Shown in pieces: positions 34,870 through 44,988 of a stretch of DNA of 64,000 bases (its first letter is position 1; every line of letters begins with the position of its first letter). Under the pieces are notes generated by a model. The model was not told the origin of the DNA. It worked only from the letters and a program-made list of their open reading frames with translations, and ran no database searches. The DNA is taken from positions 1 to 64,000 of the forward strand of contig CACEAP010000002.1 of the NCBI GenBank assembly GCA_902557645.1, in the 5' to 3' direction. The stretch comes from an uncultured SAR86 cluster bacterium. Its GTDB lineage: Bacteria; Pseudomonadota; Gammaproteobacteria; Magnimaribacterales; D2472. The translations under genes were made by a program, and so were the position numbers.

Positions 34870-37725
34870 ATGTCAAAAAAAATAGATCGAAGTAAGACGC
34901 AAGCTAAAAATTATGATTCTTTTGCTAGAAGGCATATAGGCACATCGGAAGAGACGTCTTTAAAAATGCTTAATGATTTAGGTTTTAACTCAATGGATAA
35001 TTTTATTCAATCAATTGTCCCAGAAAGTATTTATAGCAATAAAGATCTTAAAATTGATGGTGGTCTTTCTGAAGAAGCTGCTTTAAGACATATAAAAAAA
35101 ATTAGTAAGAAAAATCATCTCTTTAAGTCCTATATTGGACAAGGCTTTTACAACTCTATAACACCTTCTCCTATTCAAAAAAATGTATTTGAAAATCCAG
35201 GCTGGTATACATCTTATACCCCATATCAACCAGAGATTGCTCAAGGAAGACTTGAAGCTTTAATAAATTATCAAACAATGGTTGCTGATCTCACTGGAAT
35301 GGAAATTGCCAATGCTTCTTTACTTGATGAGCCTACAGCTGCCGCAGAGGCAATGACTCTAACAAAAAGACTTAGCAAATCTAAATCAGATGTATTTTTA
35401 GTAGATGAAAATTGTTTTTCTCAAACTCAGCATATTATCAAAACAAGGGCCAAGCCTCTTGGTATAGAAATAAAAGTATTGGAAGCAAAAAATATGCTTG
35501 ATCAAGAGTGTTTTGGTGCATTTTTACAATATCCTGATACTAATGGTGTTATTAATAATTATTCACATCTTGTAGAAGGTCTCCATAAAAAAAAGGCTTT
35601 AGCTATTTTTGCAACAGATTTACTTGCTTTGACTTTATTAAGGCCTCCAGGTGATTATGGTGCAGATATTGTCATAGGATCTTCGCAGAGATTTGGTATA
35701 CCTTTAGGTTTTGGCGGTCCTCATGCAGCCTTTATAGCAACTAAAGACTCATATAAAAGATCTTTACCAGGAAGAATTGTTGGAGCTTCAATAGATGCAC
35801 ATGGCAAAACTGCATACAGGCTTGCCCTCCAAACAAGAGAACAGCATATTAGAAGAGAAAAGGCTACTAGTAATATCTGTACCTCCCAAGCTCTCTTGGC
35901 AATTATGGCAGGATTTTATGCTGTGTATCATGGCCCTGAAGGCCTTAAATCAATAGCTTTAAGAGTTCATAGCTATACAGTAACTTTAAAAGAAATACTT
36001 GAAAAAAATGGTATAGAAATACAATCCTCATCATTTTTTGACACACTCGTTATTCACTCAGGCGATAAAACTAAAGACTTTATAAAAAGAGCTAAGGTTA
36101 AAAAAATAAATCTAAGAATCATTAATAAAACTTCATTAGGAATTTCCATGGATGAGAGCGTATCTTTTGAAGATTTAAAAGAAATAGTAGAGATCTTTTG
36201 TGAAGATAATGAATTAATAGTGCCTAATGAAACTTTATCCTCTATCTCTATGGATGTTAGGAGAACTTCTAATTACTTAACTCATAGTATATTTAATAGT
36301 TACCATTCTGAAACAGAATTGATGAGATACATTAAAAAATTATGTAATAAAGATATTGCACTAGACACTTCTATGATTCCTCTGGGTTCATGCACAATGA
36401 AACTTAATTCAGCTTCAGAAATGGAACCTGTCAGTTGGCCTGAATTCTCTGCTATACACCCTTTGGCTCCAACTAATCAGATAGAAGGCTATTTAAAGCT
36501 AGTTAGTGAGCTTGAACAAATGCTAAAAGTTATTACTGGTTATTCTGCGATCTCGTTACAGCCAAATGCTGGATCTCAAGGAGAATATGCTGGTCTTCTA
36601 GCAATAGATGCCTATCACAAGAAAAACGGAGAGAACCAAAGAAATATATGCCTCATTCCAAGATCAGCCCATGGAACAAATCCTGCATCAGCTCAAATGG
36701 TTGGACTTAAGGTTGTTCCAATTGAATGTAATAAAGAAGGAAATATTTCTATCAAAGATCTCAAAGAAAAAATTAAATTGCATAAAGAAAACCTATCAGC
36801 AATTATGATCACTTATCCCTCTACTCATGGAGTATTTGAGTCTACTATCATTGAAGTTTGCGATATTATTCACGATGCTGGTGGTTTAGTTTATATAGAT
36901 GGAGCTAATCTTAATGCAATGGTGGGAATATGTTATCCAGGTGCATTTGGTGGTGATGTATCTCATTTAAACCTTCATAAAACTTTTTGCATTCCACATG
37001 GTGGAGGTGGTCCAGGTGTTGGGCCAATTGGAGTTGTAGATAAGCTAAAAGATTTTATTCCAGGCTTTCATGAAAATCCTAATAATAATATTGGGCCTGT
37101 TTCAGGTTCAAATTATGGCAGCGCAAGCATCCTGCCTATAAGCTGGATGTACATTAAAATGATGGGGTCAAAAGGCCTCAAAAAAGCTACAGAGAGCGCA
37201 ATACTTAATGCTAATTATATTGCTTATAGATTAGAAGGCCATTATAAAGTTCTTTATAAAGGTCAGAATGGTCTTGTTGCTCATGAATGCATTATTGATG
37301 TTAGATCTTTTAAAGACTCTGCAAATATTGAAGTAGAAGATATTGCTAAAAGGCTTATTGATTATGGATTCCATGCGCCAACAATGTCTTGGCCAGTAGC
37401 TGGCACTTTAATGATTGAGCCAACTGAAAGTGAATCAAAAGATGAAATTGATCGTTTCTGTGATGCAATGATCAATATAAAAAGAGAAATTCAGGATATT
37501 GAAAATGGTGATCTTGATATCACAGATAATATGCTAAAAAATGCTCCGCACACTGCGGAAGAAGTGTCTAAAGATGAATGGGATCATAGCTATACCAGGT
37601 CAAGAGCTGCTTATCCATTAGAGGTCTTAAAAGAAAATAAATTCTGGCCACCTATAGGCAGAGTTAATAATGTGTACGGTGATAAGAACTTAATGTGTAG
37701 CTGCCCTTCTATGGACGAATTCTAA
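34870..37725 (+). CDS. gcvP: Glycine dehydrogenase (decarboxylating), P protein
   Basis: PLP enzyme that decarboxylates glycine and passes the aminomethyl group to GcvH. It is the single-chain form (951 residues): the N-terminal half starts [11 protein letters not shown] and has EPTAAAEAM, and the C-terminal half has the PLP lysine in [18 protein letters not shown] with [10 protein letters not shown]. Size matches the family (about 950-970). The stop overlaps that of the convergent HAD gene by 4 nt (CTAA). Confidence 0.97.
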   Translation: MSKKIDRSKTQAKNYDSFARRHIGTSEETSLKMLNDLGFNSMDNFIQSIVPESIYSNKDLKIDGGLSEEAALRHIKKISKKNHLFKSYIGQGFYNSITPSPIQKNVFENPGWYTSYTPYQPEIAQGRLEALINYQTMVADLTGMEIANASLLDEPTAAAEAMTLTKRLSKSKSDVFLVDENCFSQTQHIIKTRAKPLGIEIKVLEAKNMLDQECFGAFLQYPDTNGVINNYSHLVEGLHKKKALAIFATDLLALTLLRPPGDYGADIVIGSSQRFGIPLGFGGPHAAFIATKDSYKRSLPGRIVGASIDAHGKTAYRLALQTREQHIRREKATSNICTSQALLAIMAGFYAVYHGPEGLKSIALRVHSYTVTLKEILEKNGIEIQSSSFFDTLVIHSGDKTKDFIKRAKVKKINLRIINKTSLGISMDESVSFEDLKEIVEIFCEDNELIVPNETLSSISMDVRRTSNYLTHSIFNSYHSETELMRYIKKLCNKDIALDTSMIPLGSCTMKLNSASEMEPVSWPEFSAIHPLAPTNQIEGYLKLVSELEQMLKVITGYSAISLQPNAGSQGEYAGLLAIDAYHKKNGENQRNICLIPRSAHGTNPASAQMVGLKVVPIECNKEGNISIKDLKEKIKLHKENLSAIMITYPSTHGVFESTIIEVCDIIHDAGGLVYIDGANLNAMVGICYPGAFGGDVSHLNLHKTFCIPHGGGGPGVGPIGVVDKLKDFIPGFHENPNNNIGPVSGSNYGSASILPISWMYIKMMGSKGLKKATESAILNANYIAYRLEGHYKVLYKGQNGLVAHECIIDVRSFKDSANIEVEDIAKRLIDYGFHAPTMSWPVAGTLMIEPTESESKDEIDRFCDAMINIKREIQDIENGDLDITDNMLKNAPHTAEEVSKDEWDHSYTRSRAAYPLEVLKENKFWPPIGRVNNVYGDKNLMCSCPSMDEF

Positions 37726-38390
37726 TGAATCGGTAGCTCTATTATCTCCCAGTCAGATTCCCAGCATATAGCTCTTAATTGTTCGTCAGGGTTTACGCCA
37801 ATTGGATTTGAAACAGCAGAAAGGAGTGGTAAATCATTAATTGAATCTGAATAAAAAGTAGTATTTTCAAAGTTTCTAAATCCATGCTTATTCATCCACT
37901 CTTTTACTTTATTAAGCTTCCCAGATCCTAAAGCAGATTCACCAACAATATTACCAGTATATTTACCATCTATAATTTCAACCTCAGTAGCTATAATATT
38001 TTTGAAGCCAAGTCTTTCTGCAATTGGCTTTACAATTACAGAATTAGTTGCAGAAGCTAAGAGCATAAAATCATTATCATGAGAGTGTTCATGGAGAAGT
38101 CTTAATGCATATATGTTGATCATAGGCTCAATAATAGAATTTAAAAATTCTACTAAAAGTTTCTCAAGTTGGTCTGGAGTTTTACCACTAAATGTTGATA
38201 AAACAAATAATGCCCATTCATGATAATCTAATTTACCAAGATAATATTGTTCATAAAAATAATCATTTTTCTTTGAATATTCCTCATAATTAACATTGCC
38301 TGAATCAATCATAAATTTAATCCATGAATAATCAGAATCTCCATTAAGAATGGTATTATCTAGATCAAATATTATTAATTTATCATTCAT
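37722..38390 (-). CDS. HAD-IB family phosphatase (SerB-like)
   Basis: Hydrolase of 222 residues with the HAD motifs IFDLDNTIL (nucleophile Asp near residue 9), LLASATNS (motif II), a conserved Lys in GSGKLNKV and [12 protein letters not shown] (motif IV). It matches the HAD-IB group that includes phosphoserine phosphatase; the substrate is unknown. In Pseudomonas a homologous gene also sits beside rppH, so the neighbourhood is conserved. It diverges from rppH across only 17 nt. Confidence 0.88.
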   Translation of the reverse strand: MNDKLIIFDLDNTILNGDSDYSWIKFMIDSGNVNYEEYSKKNDYFYEQYYLGKLDYHEWALFVLSTFSGKTPDQLEKLLVEFLNSIIEPMINIYALRLLHEHSHDNDFMLLASATNSVIVKPIAERLGFKNIIATEVEIIDGKYTGNIVGESALGSGKLNKVKEWMNKHGFRNFENTTFYSDSINDLPLLSAVSNPIGVNPDEQLRAICWESDWEIIELPIH

Positions 38391-38407
38391 ATAAACTTTA
38401 CCTTACT

Positions 38408-38890
38408 ATGATTAATGAACCAGGATATAGATTGAACGTAGGCCTTATAGTTATTAATCATAAGGGTAAATTATTACTTTGCAAAAGAAAAAATTCTAAT
38501 AATTGGCAATTCCCTCAAGGTGGTATTGATCATAATGAAAAACCCAGAGATGCAGCAATAAGAGAGCTTTATGAAGAGGTTGGAATTAAAAGTAATGAAA
38601 TCAAAGAAATTGCAATATCTGATAAATGGTATAAATATGATCTACCTGAAGGAACTATAAAGAAAAATTTCTTTAATAATAGATTTAAAGGTCAAAAACA
38701 AAAATGGTTTATGTTTGAATTAATAAAAGAAGCTAAGATTGATTTTACTATTGATATTAATCCAGAGTTTGATGAGTTTATTTGGTGCTCTTACTGGTAT
38801 CCTCTTTCAATAATAGTAGAATTTAAAAAAGAGGTATATCGATCAGTTCTCAATGAATTTTGTATGGCTTTTATAAAAAGGAATTTATAA
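38408..38890 (+). CDS. rppH: RNA pyrophosphohydrolase RppH
   Basis: Nudix enzyme that removes pyrophosphate from the 5' end of mRNA and so triggers decay. The 160 residues have GYRLNVGLIVIN, the NNWQFPQGGID stretch and the Nudix box GGIDHNEKPRDAAIRELYEEVGI (about 38-60). The C-terminus has VYRSVLNEF, typical of this subgroup. In E. coli ptsP and lgt follow; here the TauE/SafE gene begins directly at the next base after the stop, and ptsP is missing. Confidence 0.95.
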   Translation: MINEPGYRLNVGLIVINHKGKLLLCKRKNSNNWQFPQGGIDHNEKPRDAAIRELYEEVGIKSNEIKEIAISDKWYKYDLPEGTIKKNFFNNRFKGQKQKWFMFELIKEAKIDFTIDINPEFDEFIWCSYWYPLSIIVEFKKEVYRSVLNEFCMAFIKRNL

Positions 38891-39682
38891 ATGGGTATAG
38901 AGATATTAGTTTTTCTTTTAGTAGGAATTTTTGCAGGAACTTTGGCGGGTATGTTTGGGATAGGTGGAGGAGTGATAATTGTTCCAGCTTTAATCGCTAT
39001 ATTTTCATATCTAGAGTTTCACGAAAACATAATTGTTCATCTAGCTATTGGAACTTCTTTGGCGAGTATATTCTTTACAGGACTTGCCTCGGCATACTCT
39101 CACAATAGCAAAAAAGGAATTATCTGGGAGGCCTTCTACCCATTAGCGATAGGTATTTTTGTGGGTGCTATTGGAGGTGCTATTATCGCCAATAATATTT
39201 CTGGTAGTACTTTAAGATCTATTGTTGGAATATTTTTATTGATCTTGGCTATTCAATTAATTATTAATCGTAAACTTAAAGAATATAAGAATAATGAGAA
39301 TTATCTTTTATCTATTTTGTCTGGAAGTGGGATTGGAGCTGCGTCAGCAATAGTAGGTATTGGAGGAGGAAGTTTTTCAGTCCCGTATCTCAGAACTTTT
39401 GGGTATGAAATGAAATTATGCATTGGTACTTCAGCTGCTTGCGGGGTTCCAATAGCACTATTTGGATCTTTAGGTTATCTTTTTACAGGCTTCGATAAAA
39501 TAAACTTACCAGAAATGTCTATTGGGTATATCTATATACCAGCTGTATTGGGCATTGCTGTTACTAGTATTCTTTCAGCAAATATCGGTGTGAGGATTAC
39601 ACATGCACTTAGTGATATGACATTAAAAATTCTATTTTCTGTGTTCCTTATGGTTGGTGCATTGTATATGCTAGCAATATGA
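38891..39682 (+). CDS. TauE/SafE family sulfite/sulfonate-type permease
   Basis: Membrane protein of 263 residues with about eight helices in two repeats. The repeat signatures are GTLAGMFGIGGGVIIVPAL near residue 19 and GAASAIVGIGGGSFSVPYL near residue 150. The family exports or imports sulfur-containing or other organic anions; specificity cannot be read. It takes the position between rppH and lgt where ptsP is found in E. coli. It overlaps lgt by 4 nt. Confidence 0.92.
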   Translation: MGIEILVFLLVGIFAGTLAGMFGIGGGVIIVPALIAIFSYLEFHENIIVHLAIGTSLASIFFTGLASAYSHNSKKGIIWEAFYPLAIGIFVGAIGGAIIANNISGSTLRSIVGIFLLILAIQLIINRKLKEYKNNENYLLSILSGSGIGAASAIVGIGGGSFSVPYLRTFGYEMKLCIGTSAACGVPIALFGSLGYLFTGFDKINLPEMSIGYIYIPAVLGIAVTSILSANIGVRITHALSDMTLKILFSVFLMVGALYMLAI

Positions 39683-40476
39683 TTATTGAGCTTTCAGATT
39701 TTTTTAACAATCCAAGCTTAATCTCTTTGGGCCCGTTAAAAATCCAATACTATGCGGTTACTTGGGTTCTCTCAGCATACTTGATTTATTTATTTCTTAA
39801 AGCTCACCCTATTCCAAAAGAATTAGGTTTATCAACAGATCAGATTAATGATTTGGTTTTTCTTTATGGCTTAATTTTCGGAGCTATGTTTGGGGGTAGA
39901 GTTGGCTATATGGTTTTTTATGGCACTGATCAATTAATGAATAATCCTCTTTCATTATTCTTTATATGGGAAGGTGGTCTGAGTTTTCATGGTGGTCTTG
40001 CTGGTGTTATTTTAAGCTCTATAGTTTTCTCTAATAAACTAAAGATCAGTTTCTTTAGGCTTACAGATGCTATTACATTAGCTATGCCTATTGGATTAGG
40101 CTTGGTGAGGATAGGTAATTTTTTAAATGGAGAATTGTACGGGCGAGCAACTTCAGGAGATTGGGGTTTTATATTCCCAAATGATCCATTTGGGCTACCT
40201 CGACATCCATCGCAATTATATGAGAGTTTGCTCGAAGGAGTTGTCTTGTTTTTAATCTTATCTATTATTCATACTAAAACTAAAAAGACTGGAATTATTT
40301 CTGCATCATTTTTAATTTTATATGGCTTAATGAGATTTTTTATTGAGTTTTTTAGACAGCCGGATGCACATCTTGGCTTTGTTGCTTTAGAATGGTTAAG
40401 CATGGGTCAGTTGCTATGTTTGCCAATGATCTTTGCTGGGTTTCTATTACTAATTTATTTTTTACGAAAAGCATGA
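39679..40476 (+). CDS. lgt: Prolipoprotein diacylglyceryl transferase
   Basis: Inner-membrane enzyme that transfers diacylglycerol to the lipobox Cys of prolipoproteins. The 265 residues show the Lgt signature GLVRIGNFLNGELYGR near residue 140, the essential HGGLAG (His near 104), and PRHPSQLYESLLEG, with about seven membrane helices. The window has candidate substrates (M2 peptidase, e(P4) phosphatase lipoproteins). It overlaps thyA by 4 nt. Confidence 0.95.
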   Translation: MIIELSDFFNNPSLISLGPLKIQYYAVTWVLSAYLIYLFLKAHPIPKELGLSTDQINDLVFLYGLIFGAMFGGRVGYMVFYGTDQLMNNPLSLFFIWEGGLSFHGGLAGVILSSIVFSNKLKISFFRLTDAITLAMPIGLGLVRIGNFLNGELYGRATSGDWGFIFPNDPFGLPRHPSQLYESLLEGVVLFLILSIIHTKTKKTGIISASFLILYGLMRFFIEFFRQPDAHLGFVALEWLSMGQLLCLPMIFAGFLLLIYFLRKA

Positions 40477-41339
40477 AAGCATATTTAGATTTACTTGCAC
40501 ATATTCTTGAGCATGGAGAAGAAAGAGAGGATAGAACAAATACTGGTACACTTTCCTCATTTGGACACCAATTAAAATTTGATCTAAATGATGGATTTCC
40601 AGCTGTAACAACTAAATCTCTTGCTTGGAAAGGAGTAGTATCAGAACTTTTATGGTTCTTAGAAGGTTCGGATGATGAAAGAAGGCTAGCAGAAATAAGA
40701 TTTGGAAAAAATAGAGAGGATCTAAAAGATCTAGAGAAGTTTTCAACTATCTGGACAGATAATGCAGATAATCAAGGAAAAGATCTTGGCTATCAAAATA
40801 ATGCAGTTAAAAAAATTCTTGGTCCTGTTTATGGTGTTCAGTGGAGAAATTGGGGTGATATTGATCAAATTAAAATTTTAATTACAGGGATAAAGTCTAA
40901 TCCTTTTGGAAGAAGGCATATCTTAAGTGCATGGAATGTAGCCGAGCTTGATAAAATGGCGTTACCTCCATGTCATGTCATGTCGCAATATTATGTTACT
41001 AAGAATGGTTCACTAAGTTGTCATATGTATCAAAGAAGTGCTGATATGTTTTTAGGCGTTCCTTTTAATATTGCTAGTTATGCCTTACTCGTTTCAATTC
41101 TTGCAAAAATATGTGGTCTTAGGCCTGGAACTTTTACTCATTCTTTTGGTGATGCGCATATTTATAAAAATAGCATTGCGCAAGTTAAAGAACAATTAAC
41201 AAGAAAGCCTATGAAATTACCAAACTTAAAATTTCCTGATATCTCATCTCTAGAAGAATTAAATTCTCTTAGTGTGGACGATTTTTTGCTTGAGAACTAT
41301 GAACATCATCCTGCTATCAAAGCAAAAATGGCTATCTAG
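40473..41339 (+). CDS. thyA: Thymidylate synthase
   Basis: Methylates dUMP to dTMP using methylene-tetrahydrofolate. I start at ATG 40473, which overlaps the lgt stop as ATGA; the track start at 40392 adds 27 unrelated residues from the lgt frame. The 288 residues include REDRTNTGTLSSFG, the catalytic Cys near 167 in LPPCHVMSQYYV, and YQRSADMFLGVPFNIASYA. The insert after LWFLEGS (about 70-115) is longer than in E. coli ThyA and occurs in many bacteria. It is followed by folA, which regenerates its folate. Confidence 0.96.
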   Translation: MKAYLDLLAHILEHGEEREDRTNTGTLSSFGHQLKFDLNDGFPAVTTKSLAWKGVVSELLWFLEGSDDERRLAEIRFGKNREDLKDLEKFSTIWTDNADNQGKDLGYQNNAVKKILGPVYGVQWRNWGDIDQIKILITGIKSNPFGRRHILSAWNVAELDKMALPPCHVMSQYYVTKNGSLSCHMYQRSADMFLGVPFNIASYALLVSILAKICGLRPGTFTHSFGDAHIYKNSIAQVKEQLTRKPMKLPNLKFPDISSLEELNSLSVDDFLLENYEHHPAIKAKMAI

Positions 41340-41342
41340 TAT

Positions 41343-41840
41343 ATGCAACTAATAATCTCACATGTCGTAGCTATGTCTAATAATCAAGTAATTGGTATCA
41401 ATAATGATTTACCATGGAGCTTAAAGGATGATTTAGCTCATTTTAAAAAATATACAACTGGCAAAATAATAATTATGGGCAGAAAAACATTTGAATCTAT
41501 CGGAAGACCATTGCCTAATAGAGATAATTTTGTAATTTCTTCAACATTAAATTCAGTAGATGGAGTATCTATATTTCCTAGTCTTGATGATGCCTTAGCA
41601 GCAGCTAATGCACAAAATACTCATGACGAAATTGCAATAATAGGTGGAGGGTATTTATTTAGAGATTCTATTAATATCTTTAATAAACTAGTGCTGACTC
41701 GTGTAAATTGCTCTATTGAAGGCGATGTGTTCTATCCTGAGATTGATTTCAACAGATGGAAATTAGAAGGAAAAGAAGATTTCTTTAAAAATGATGATAA
41801 TCAATATGATTTTTCTATAGAAACCTATAGTAAATTATGA
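41343..41840 (+). CDS. folA: Dihydrofolate reductase
   Basis: Reduces dihydrofolate with NADPH, recycling the folate oxidised by thymidylate synthase. At 165 residues it carries VVAMSNNQVIGINNDLPW near the N-terminus, the catalytic acid in WSLKDDLAHFK (Asp near 29), IIMGRKTFESIGRPLP and IIGGGYLF. It lies 3 nt after thyA. Its stop overlaps that of the convergent TPR gene by 6 nt. Confidence 0.96.
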   Translation: MQLIISHVVAMSNNQVIGINNDLPWSLKDDLAHFKKYTTGKIIIMGRKTFESIGRPLPNRDNFVISSTLNSVDGVSIFPSLDDALAAANAQNTHDEIAIIGGGYLFRDSINIFNKLVLTRVNCSIEGDVFYPEIDFNRWKLEGKEDFFKNDDNQYDFSIETYSKL

Positions 41841-43337
41841 TTGCTGGATATAGTCTCTTCTTAACTGTATATTTTTAATTCTAATTTCTTCGTTTTCAGT
41901 GTATTTAATCCAGCTATTAGCTGTTTTCTTGATTTTCTTGTCTTTATCTCTTGCCGCCATCCTAAATTGTTTTTTAGCTTCTTCAAAATTTTTCAATTCA
42001 AATTGTGCTTGCCCTAGTGTTAGATGTGCTTGAGATATTTTTTTTAGCTTTCCTTTTTTAATGCCCTTTTGGATTGCATCTACAGCTTCATTTAACTTAT
42101 CTTCTACTAAGTAAAGATTGCCTAGCAGGATATAGTTCTCACCTTCTTCAGAAATTTTAGCGGCCCTTTCTAATACCGGTATAGCTTTATCTATCTCTTG
42201 CGCCATTCTCCATGAATCTGCAAGCAATTTAAGATTTTTTTCCGAGTCTTTGACTACTGGCTTTAATTCTTCTTTCTTAGTCTTCTCATTAGTGACAAGA
42301 ACTTCTTTCTTTTGTCCACTGACGATAACAGAGGCGGCTTGATAAGGATTGCCATTCATTAGTAATAATTGCGCAAGCGTTAAGTACTCGCCCTCTTTAT
42401 CTAGATAATTACTCATGTAGGCAGCATTGAGAGTGACCATATAGTCCTTCTCTCTTTCAAGGGCTCCATAAGCTTGTCCTAGTTGAAGGAAATAGCGTTT
42501 CTTTGGATAAAGGTTAACTAAAATTTCATAAATATCTAGTTGTTTTAATATTGTTTCTTTCTCACCGAGTTCTTTTTTTAACTCTTCATAGGAAGCAGCT
42601 AATGTGACATACCAATTTTCTTTTGGTTTATACCCCTCTAGTTCTGCAAGGTCTATAGCAGTAATGAATGCATCACGAGACTTTCTATAATCTTCAACTT
42701 GAAAATATGCAGTTCCTAATAATGACCAGGATTGAGCTGTTACTGTTTCAACTTCATCCATCCATATTAGAATTAATTCAATGCCTCTTCGATAGTCCTC
42801 TTCAATCAAATGTAATGTTGCTAAAGTCAGCAGCGTGCCATTTCTAAGTGGCAAGGTTACTTCTTCCTCATTTATAACCTTGGTATAAGCATCAATTGCC
42901 AAAGAGTAATCTGCATCTTCTGAATTTTTTTTATCAGCTTCCTCAGTATAGTAAATATAACCCCAATAGTTCCAGAGTATGGATCTATCATAACTTTTCA
43001 TGTCTTGAGCTTTAGATCTCATTTCTAGAAGAATTTTCTTAGCAGTAACGTAATCTGGATCAGGTTCTTCTGTAGGAATCATCTGACCAAATGTTTCTGA
43101 TTTCTTATTCTTATCCTCAACCTCAACAATTTTTACCCGTTCAAGAGCTTCTGTAACTTTTGCGATTTTTTTTGCAGTAGCAGTTTGAAGCACTCGTGCT
43201 TTTTTATATGTGGTTTGTTTTTTTGGCTTGCTTGATTCATTTGATTGCGCGAAGGATTCAATAGGTGTAAATATAAAAATTGTCGCTAAAACAACACATA
43301 GTCTGGTTAACTTGAATTTTGTTATTTTAATCTTCAT
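41835..43337 (-). CDS. TPR-repeat periplasmic protein of the TonB cluster
   Basis: A 500-residue protein with an N-terminal signal-like segment (about 10-30, ending near SFAQS) and multiple tetratricopeptide repeats across about 100-480, for example TAYFQVEDYRKSRDAFITAIDLAE and AQFELKNFEEAKKQFRMAA. This TPR gene is the usual last member of the DUF3450-TtpC-ExbB-ExbD-TonB cluster of gammaproteobacteria. It overlaps tonB by 11 nt, so it is probably translationally coupled. Its role in the complex is not established. Confidence 0.85.
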   Translation of the reverse strand: MKIKITKFKLTRLCVVLATIFIFTPIESFAQSNESSKPKKQTTYKKARVLQTATAKKIAKVTEALERVKIVEVEDKNKKSETFGQMIPTEEPDPDYVTAKKILLEMRSKAQDMKSYDRSILWNYWGYIYYTEEADKKNSEDADYSLAIDAYTKVINEEEVTLPLRNGTLLTLATLHLIEEDYRRGIELILIWMDEVETVTAQSWSLLGTAYFQVEDYRKSRDAFITAIDLAELEGYKPKENWYVTLAASYEELKKELGEKETILKQLDIYEILVNLYPKKRYFLQLGQAYGALEREKDYMVTLNAAYMSNYLDKEGEYLTLAQLLLMNGNPYQAASVIVSGQKKEVLVTNEKTKKEELKPVVKDSEKNLKLLADSWRMAQEIDKAIPVLERAAKISEEGENYILLGNLYLVEDKLNEAVDAIQKGIKKGKLKKISQAHLTLGQAQFELKNFEEAKKQFRMAARDKDKKIKKTANSWIKYTENEEIRIKNIQLRRDYIQQS

Positions 43338-44025
43338 CTAGCATCTCATATCTAAATCTGTATAAAACATTGTCCACCTTTACAGGATTTCCATCAACAA
43401 TTTTAGGTTTGTATTTTAATTTTGCAGAAGCTCTAATTGAAGAGTTATTAAAGATAGAGCAATCTCTCATAACCACATTAGGATCATTAACATCTCCGCA
43501 CTTACCCTCTACAACAACTGGGTTCTCTGCTGTGCCTTGCTCAGTGATTGTAAATGAAATGATTGCATAACCTTCCGTACCTCTTTCTTGAGCTCTTCTA
43601 GGATATTGGGGCTGAACTGCAAATAAAGGCATATACTCACCATCTTTAAAGAAAGATCCTCCAGCTTGAATATTAGCCTTTGGCTTTGCAATAGTCACAT
43701 CAACTCCAGTAAGGGGTTGAAGTTCTACCTCGGGCTGAGCAATATCATCTGGCTGTTCTTCTGGCTCATCAGGCTTTTCAACTTCTTGTAATAAAGTATC
43801 AATATCTCTATCTGGCATAACAATATCTACAAGTTTCACTGATTTATCCTCTTTTATACCACTGTCGCCAAGAGATATTAAAAGGACCATAATGAAAAAT
43901 AACCCAAACCCAACAATAGCTGCTAAAACACCGCCTGAAATATATTTAGTCTTAGATAAAAAAGATAGTGAATCTGAAAGATCTGGCTTAAATGGTATTT
44001 GGTTTTTAGCTGTTTTCGAAGCCAT
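43327..44025 (-). CDS. tonB: TonB family energy transducer (TonB2 type)
   Basis: Couples the proton motive force to outer-membrane receptors. The 232 residues have an N-terminal cytoplasmic tail, one membrane helix (about 33-52, AAIVGFGLFFIMVLLIS), a short acidic Pro/Glu linker (PDEPEEQPDDIAQP), and the C-terminal domain starting at QPQYPRRAQERGTEGYA. The short linker and genomic setting mark the TonB2-like branch. It follows exbD by 9 nt. No TonB-dependent receptor is in the window. Confidence 0.92.
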   Translation of the reverse strand: MASKTAKNQIPFKPDLSDSLSFLSKTKYISGGVLAAIVGFGLFFIMVLLISLGDSGIKEDKSVKLVDIVMPDRDIDTLLQEVEKPDEPEEQPDDIAQPEVELQPLTGVDVTIAKPKANIQAGGSFFKDGEYMPLFAVQPQYPRRAQERGTEGYAIISFTITEQGTAENPVVVEGKCGDVNDPNVVMRDCSIFNNSSIRASAKLKYKPKIVDGNPVKVDNVLYRFRYEMLDED

Positions 44026-44034
44026 GTTAAGAAA

Positions 44035-44445
44035 CTATTTGGGTTCTGATGCAAGTGAGATAGCAGAAACGCCAGCTTCTCTTGCTCCATCCATAACTTT
44101 AATAATTGTATCGGCTACTGCTTTCTCATCAGCTTGAATCACTACAGAGCCTTGAGGATTATCGGCAAGCATTTTAACAACATTTGCCTTTACTTGTCTT
44201 ACATCTATTCTTCTGCCATCCATCCATACTTCACCAGTTGGTCCCACAGCAATAAGAATAGCAGCATTCTCTTGAGTCTCTGCAGTATCAGAATCTGGTC
44301 TATTAATTTCTAAACCAGGTTCTTTGATAAAGTTTGCAGTAACAATAAAGAATATAAGCATAATAAATACAACATCCAACATGGGTGTCATATTAATTTC
44401 ACTTTCTTCTTCTTTTACCGCGCTTGCTATTGAACCTCTTCTCAC
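44035..44445 (-). CDS. exbD: Biopolymer transport protein ExbD
   Basis: Component of the proton channel energising TonB. The 136 residues have a cytoplasmic N-terminus and one membrane helix with the essential Asp in MTPMLDVVFIMLIFFIV (near residue 24), followed by a periplasmic domain ending VSAISLASEPK. It sits between exbB and tonB with 9-nt gaps on both sides. Confidence 0.94.
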   Translation of the reverse strand: MRRGSIASAVKEEESEINMTPMLDVVFIMLIFFIVTANFIKEPGLEINRPDSDTAETQENAAILIAVGPTGEVWMDGRRIDVRQVKANVVKMLADNPQGSVVIQADEKAVADTIIKVMDGAREAGVSAISLASEPK

Positions 44446-44454
44446 AATTATCTC

Positions 44455-44979
44455 CTAATATCTTTTAATAACATCATTTAACATCTGCTCTCTCTTAACG
44501 CTAGCGCTAGTTAAATAAATTGTTGCAAATACTCCAGATAGTGCAACGACCATTCCTGCCATAGTTGGGAGCGTTGCTTTAGAAACTCCCCCTGCCATAG
44601 ATCTAGCATCGCCGCCACCATTAAAAGCCATAACTTGAAAAACCTCTATCATCCCAGTTACAGTTCCTAAAAGACCAAATAATGGTGCTACAGCAACACA
44701 ACATTGAATAAGTGAAAGATTTCTATTAATTTCTACTTTGGCTTGGGACATGTATTTTTCACGAATTTGTAGGGCATACCAAGAGGTCTTATCTTCTCTT
44801 GACTCCCATTTTTGAACTAATCCGGAAATGTATTCATCATAACCTTGAGCATAGTAAAAAATTCTCTCAAAAATCATAGTCCACATAAATAGAACTAATA
44901 TAGCAATGCCCCACAAGACATCTCCACCTTGTTCCATAAAGTCCCTTATAGAGACAAATGCTTCACTTATTTCATACAT
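44455..44979 (-). CDS. exbB: Biopolymer transport protein ExbB (MotA/TolQ/ExbB family)
   Basis: Short ExbB of 174 residues with three membrane helices: about 19-38, 87-112 (IQCCVAVAPLFGLLGTVTGMIEVF) and 132-156. GLLGTVTGMIEVFQ is the family signature. It is the second of two TolQ-type proteins in the operon and forms the channel with ExbD. It starts 9 nt after TtpC. Confidence 0.93.
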   Translation of the reverse strand: MYEISEAFVSIRDFMEQGGDVLWGIAILVLFMWTMIFERIFYYAQGYDEYISGLVQKWESREDKTSWYALQIREKYMSQAKVEINRNLSLIQCCVAVAPLFGLLGTVTGMIEVFQVMAFNGGGDARSMAGGVSKATLPTMAGMVVALSGVFATIYLTSASVKREQMLNDVIKRY

Positions 44980-44988
44980 AAATAAAAC

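Noticed and set aside
40392-40472. Upstream extension of thyA in the track
   Set aside because: The extra 27 residues lie in the lgt coding region and do not resemble thymidylate synthase; ATG 40473 overlaps the lgt stop in the usual ATGA way.
42000-43600. Plus-strand ORFs opposite the TonB cluster
   Set aside because: Short shadows (for example 43370-43570) without start signals or family features.
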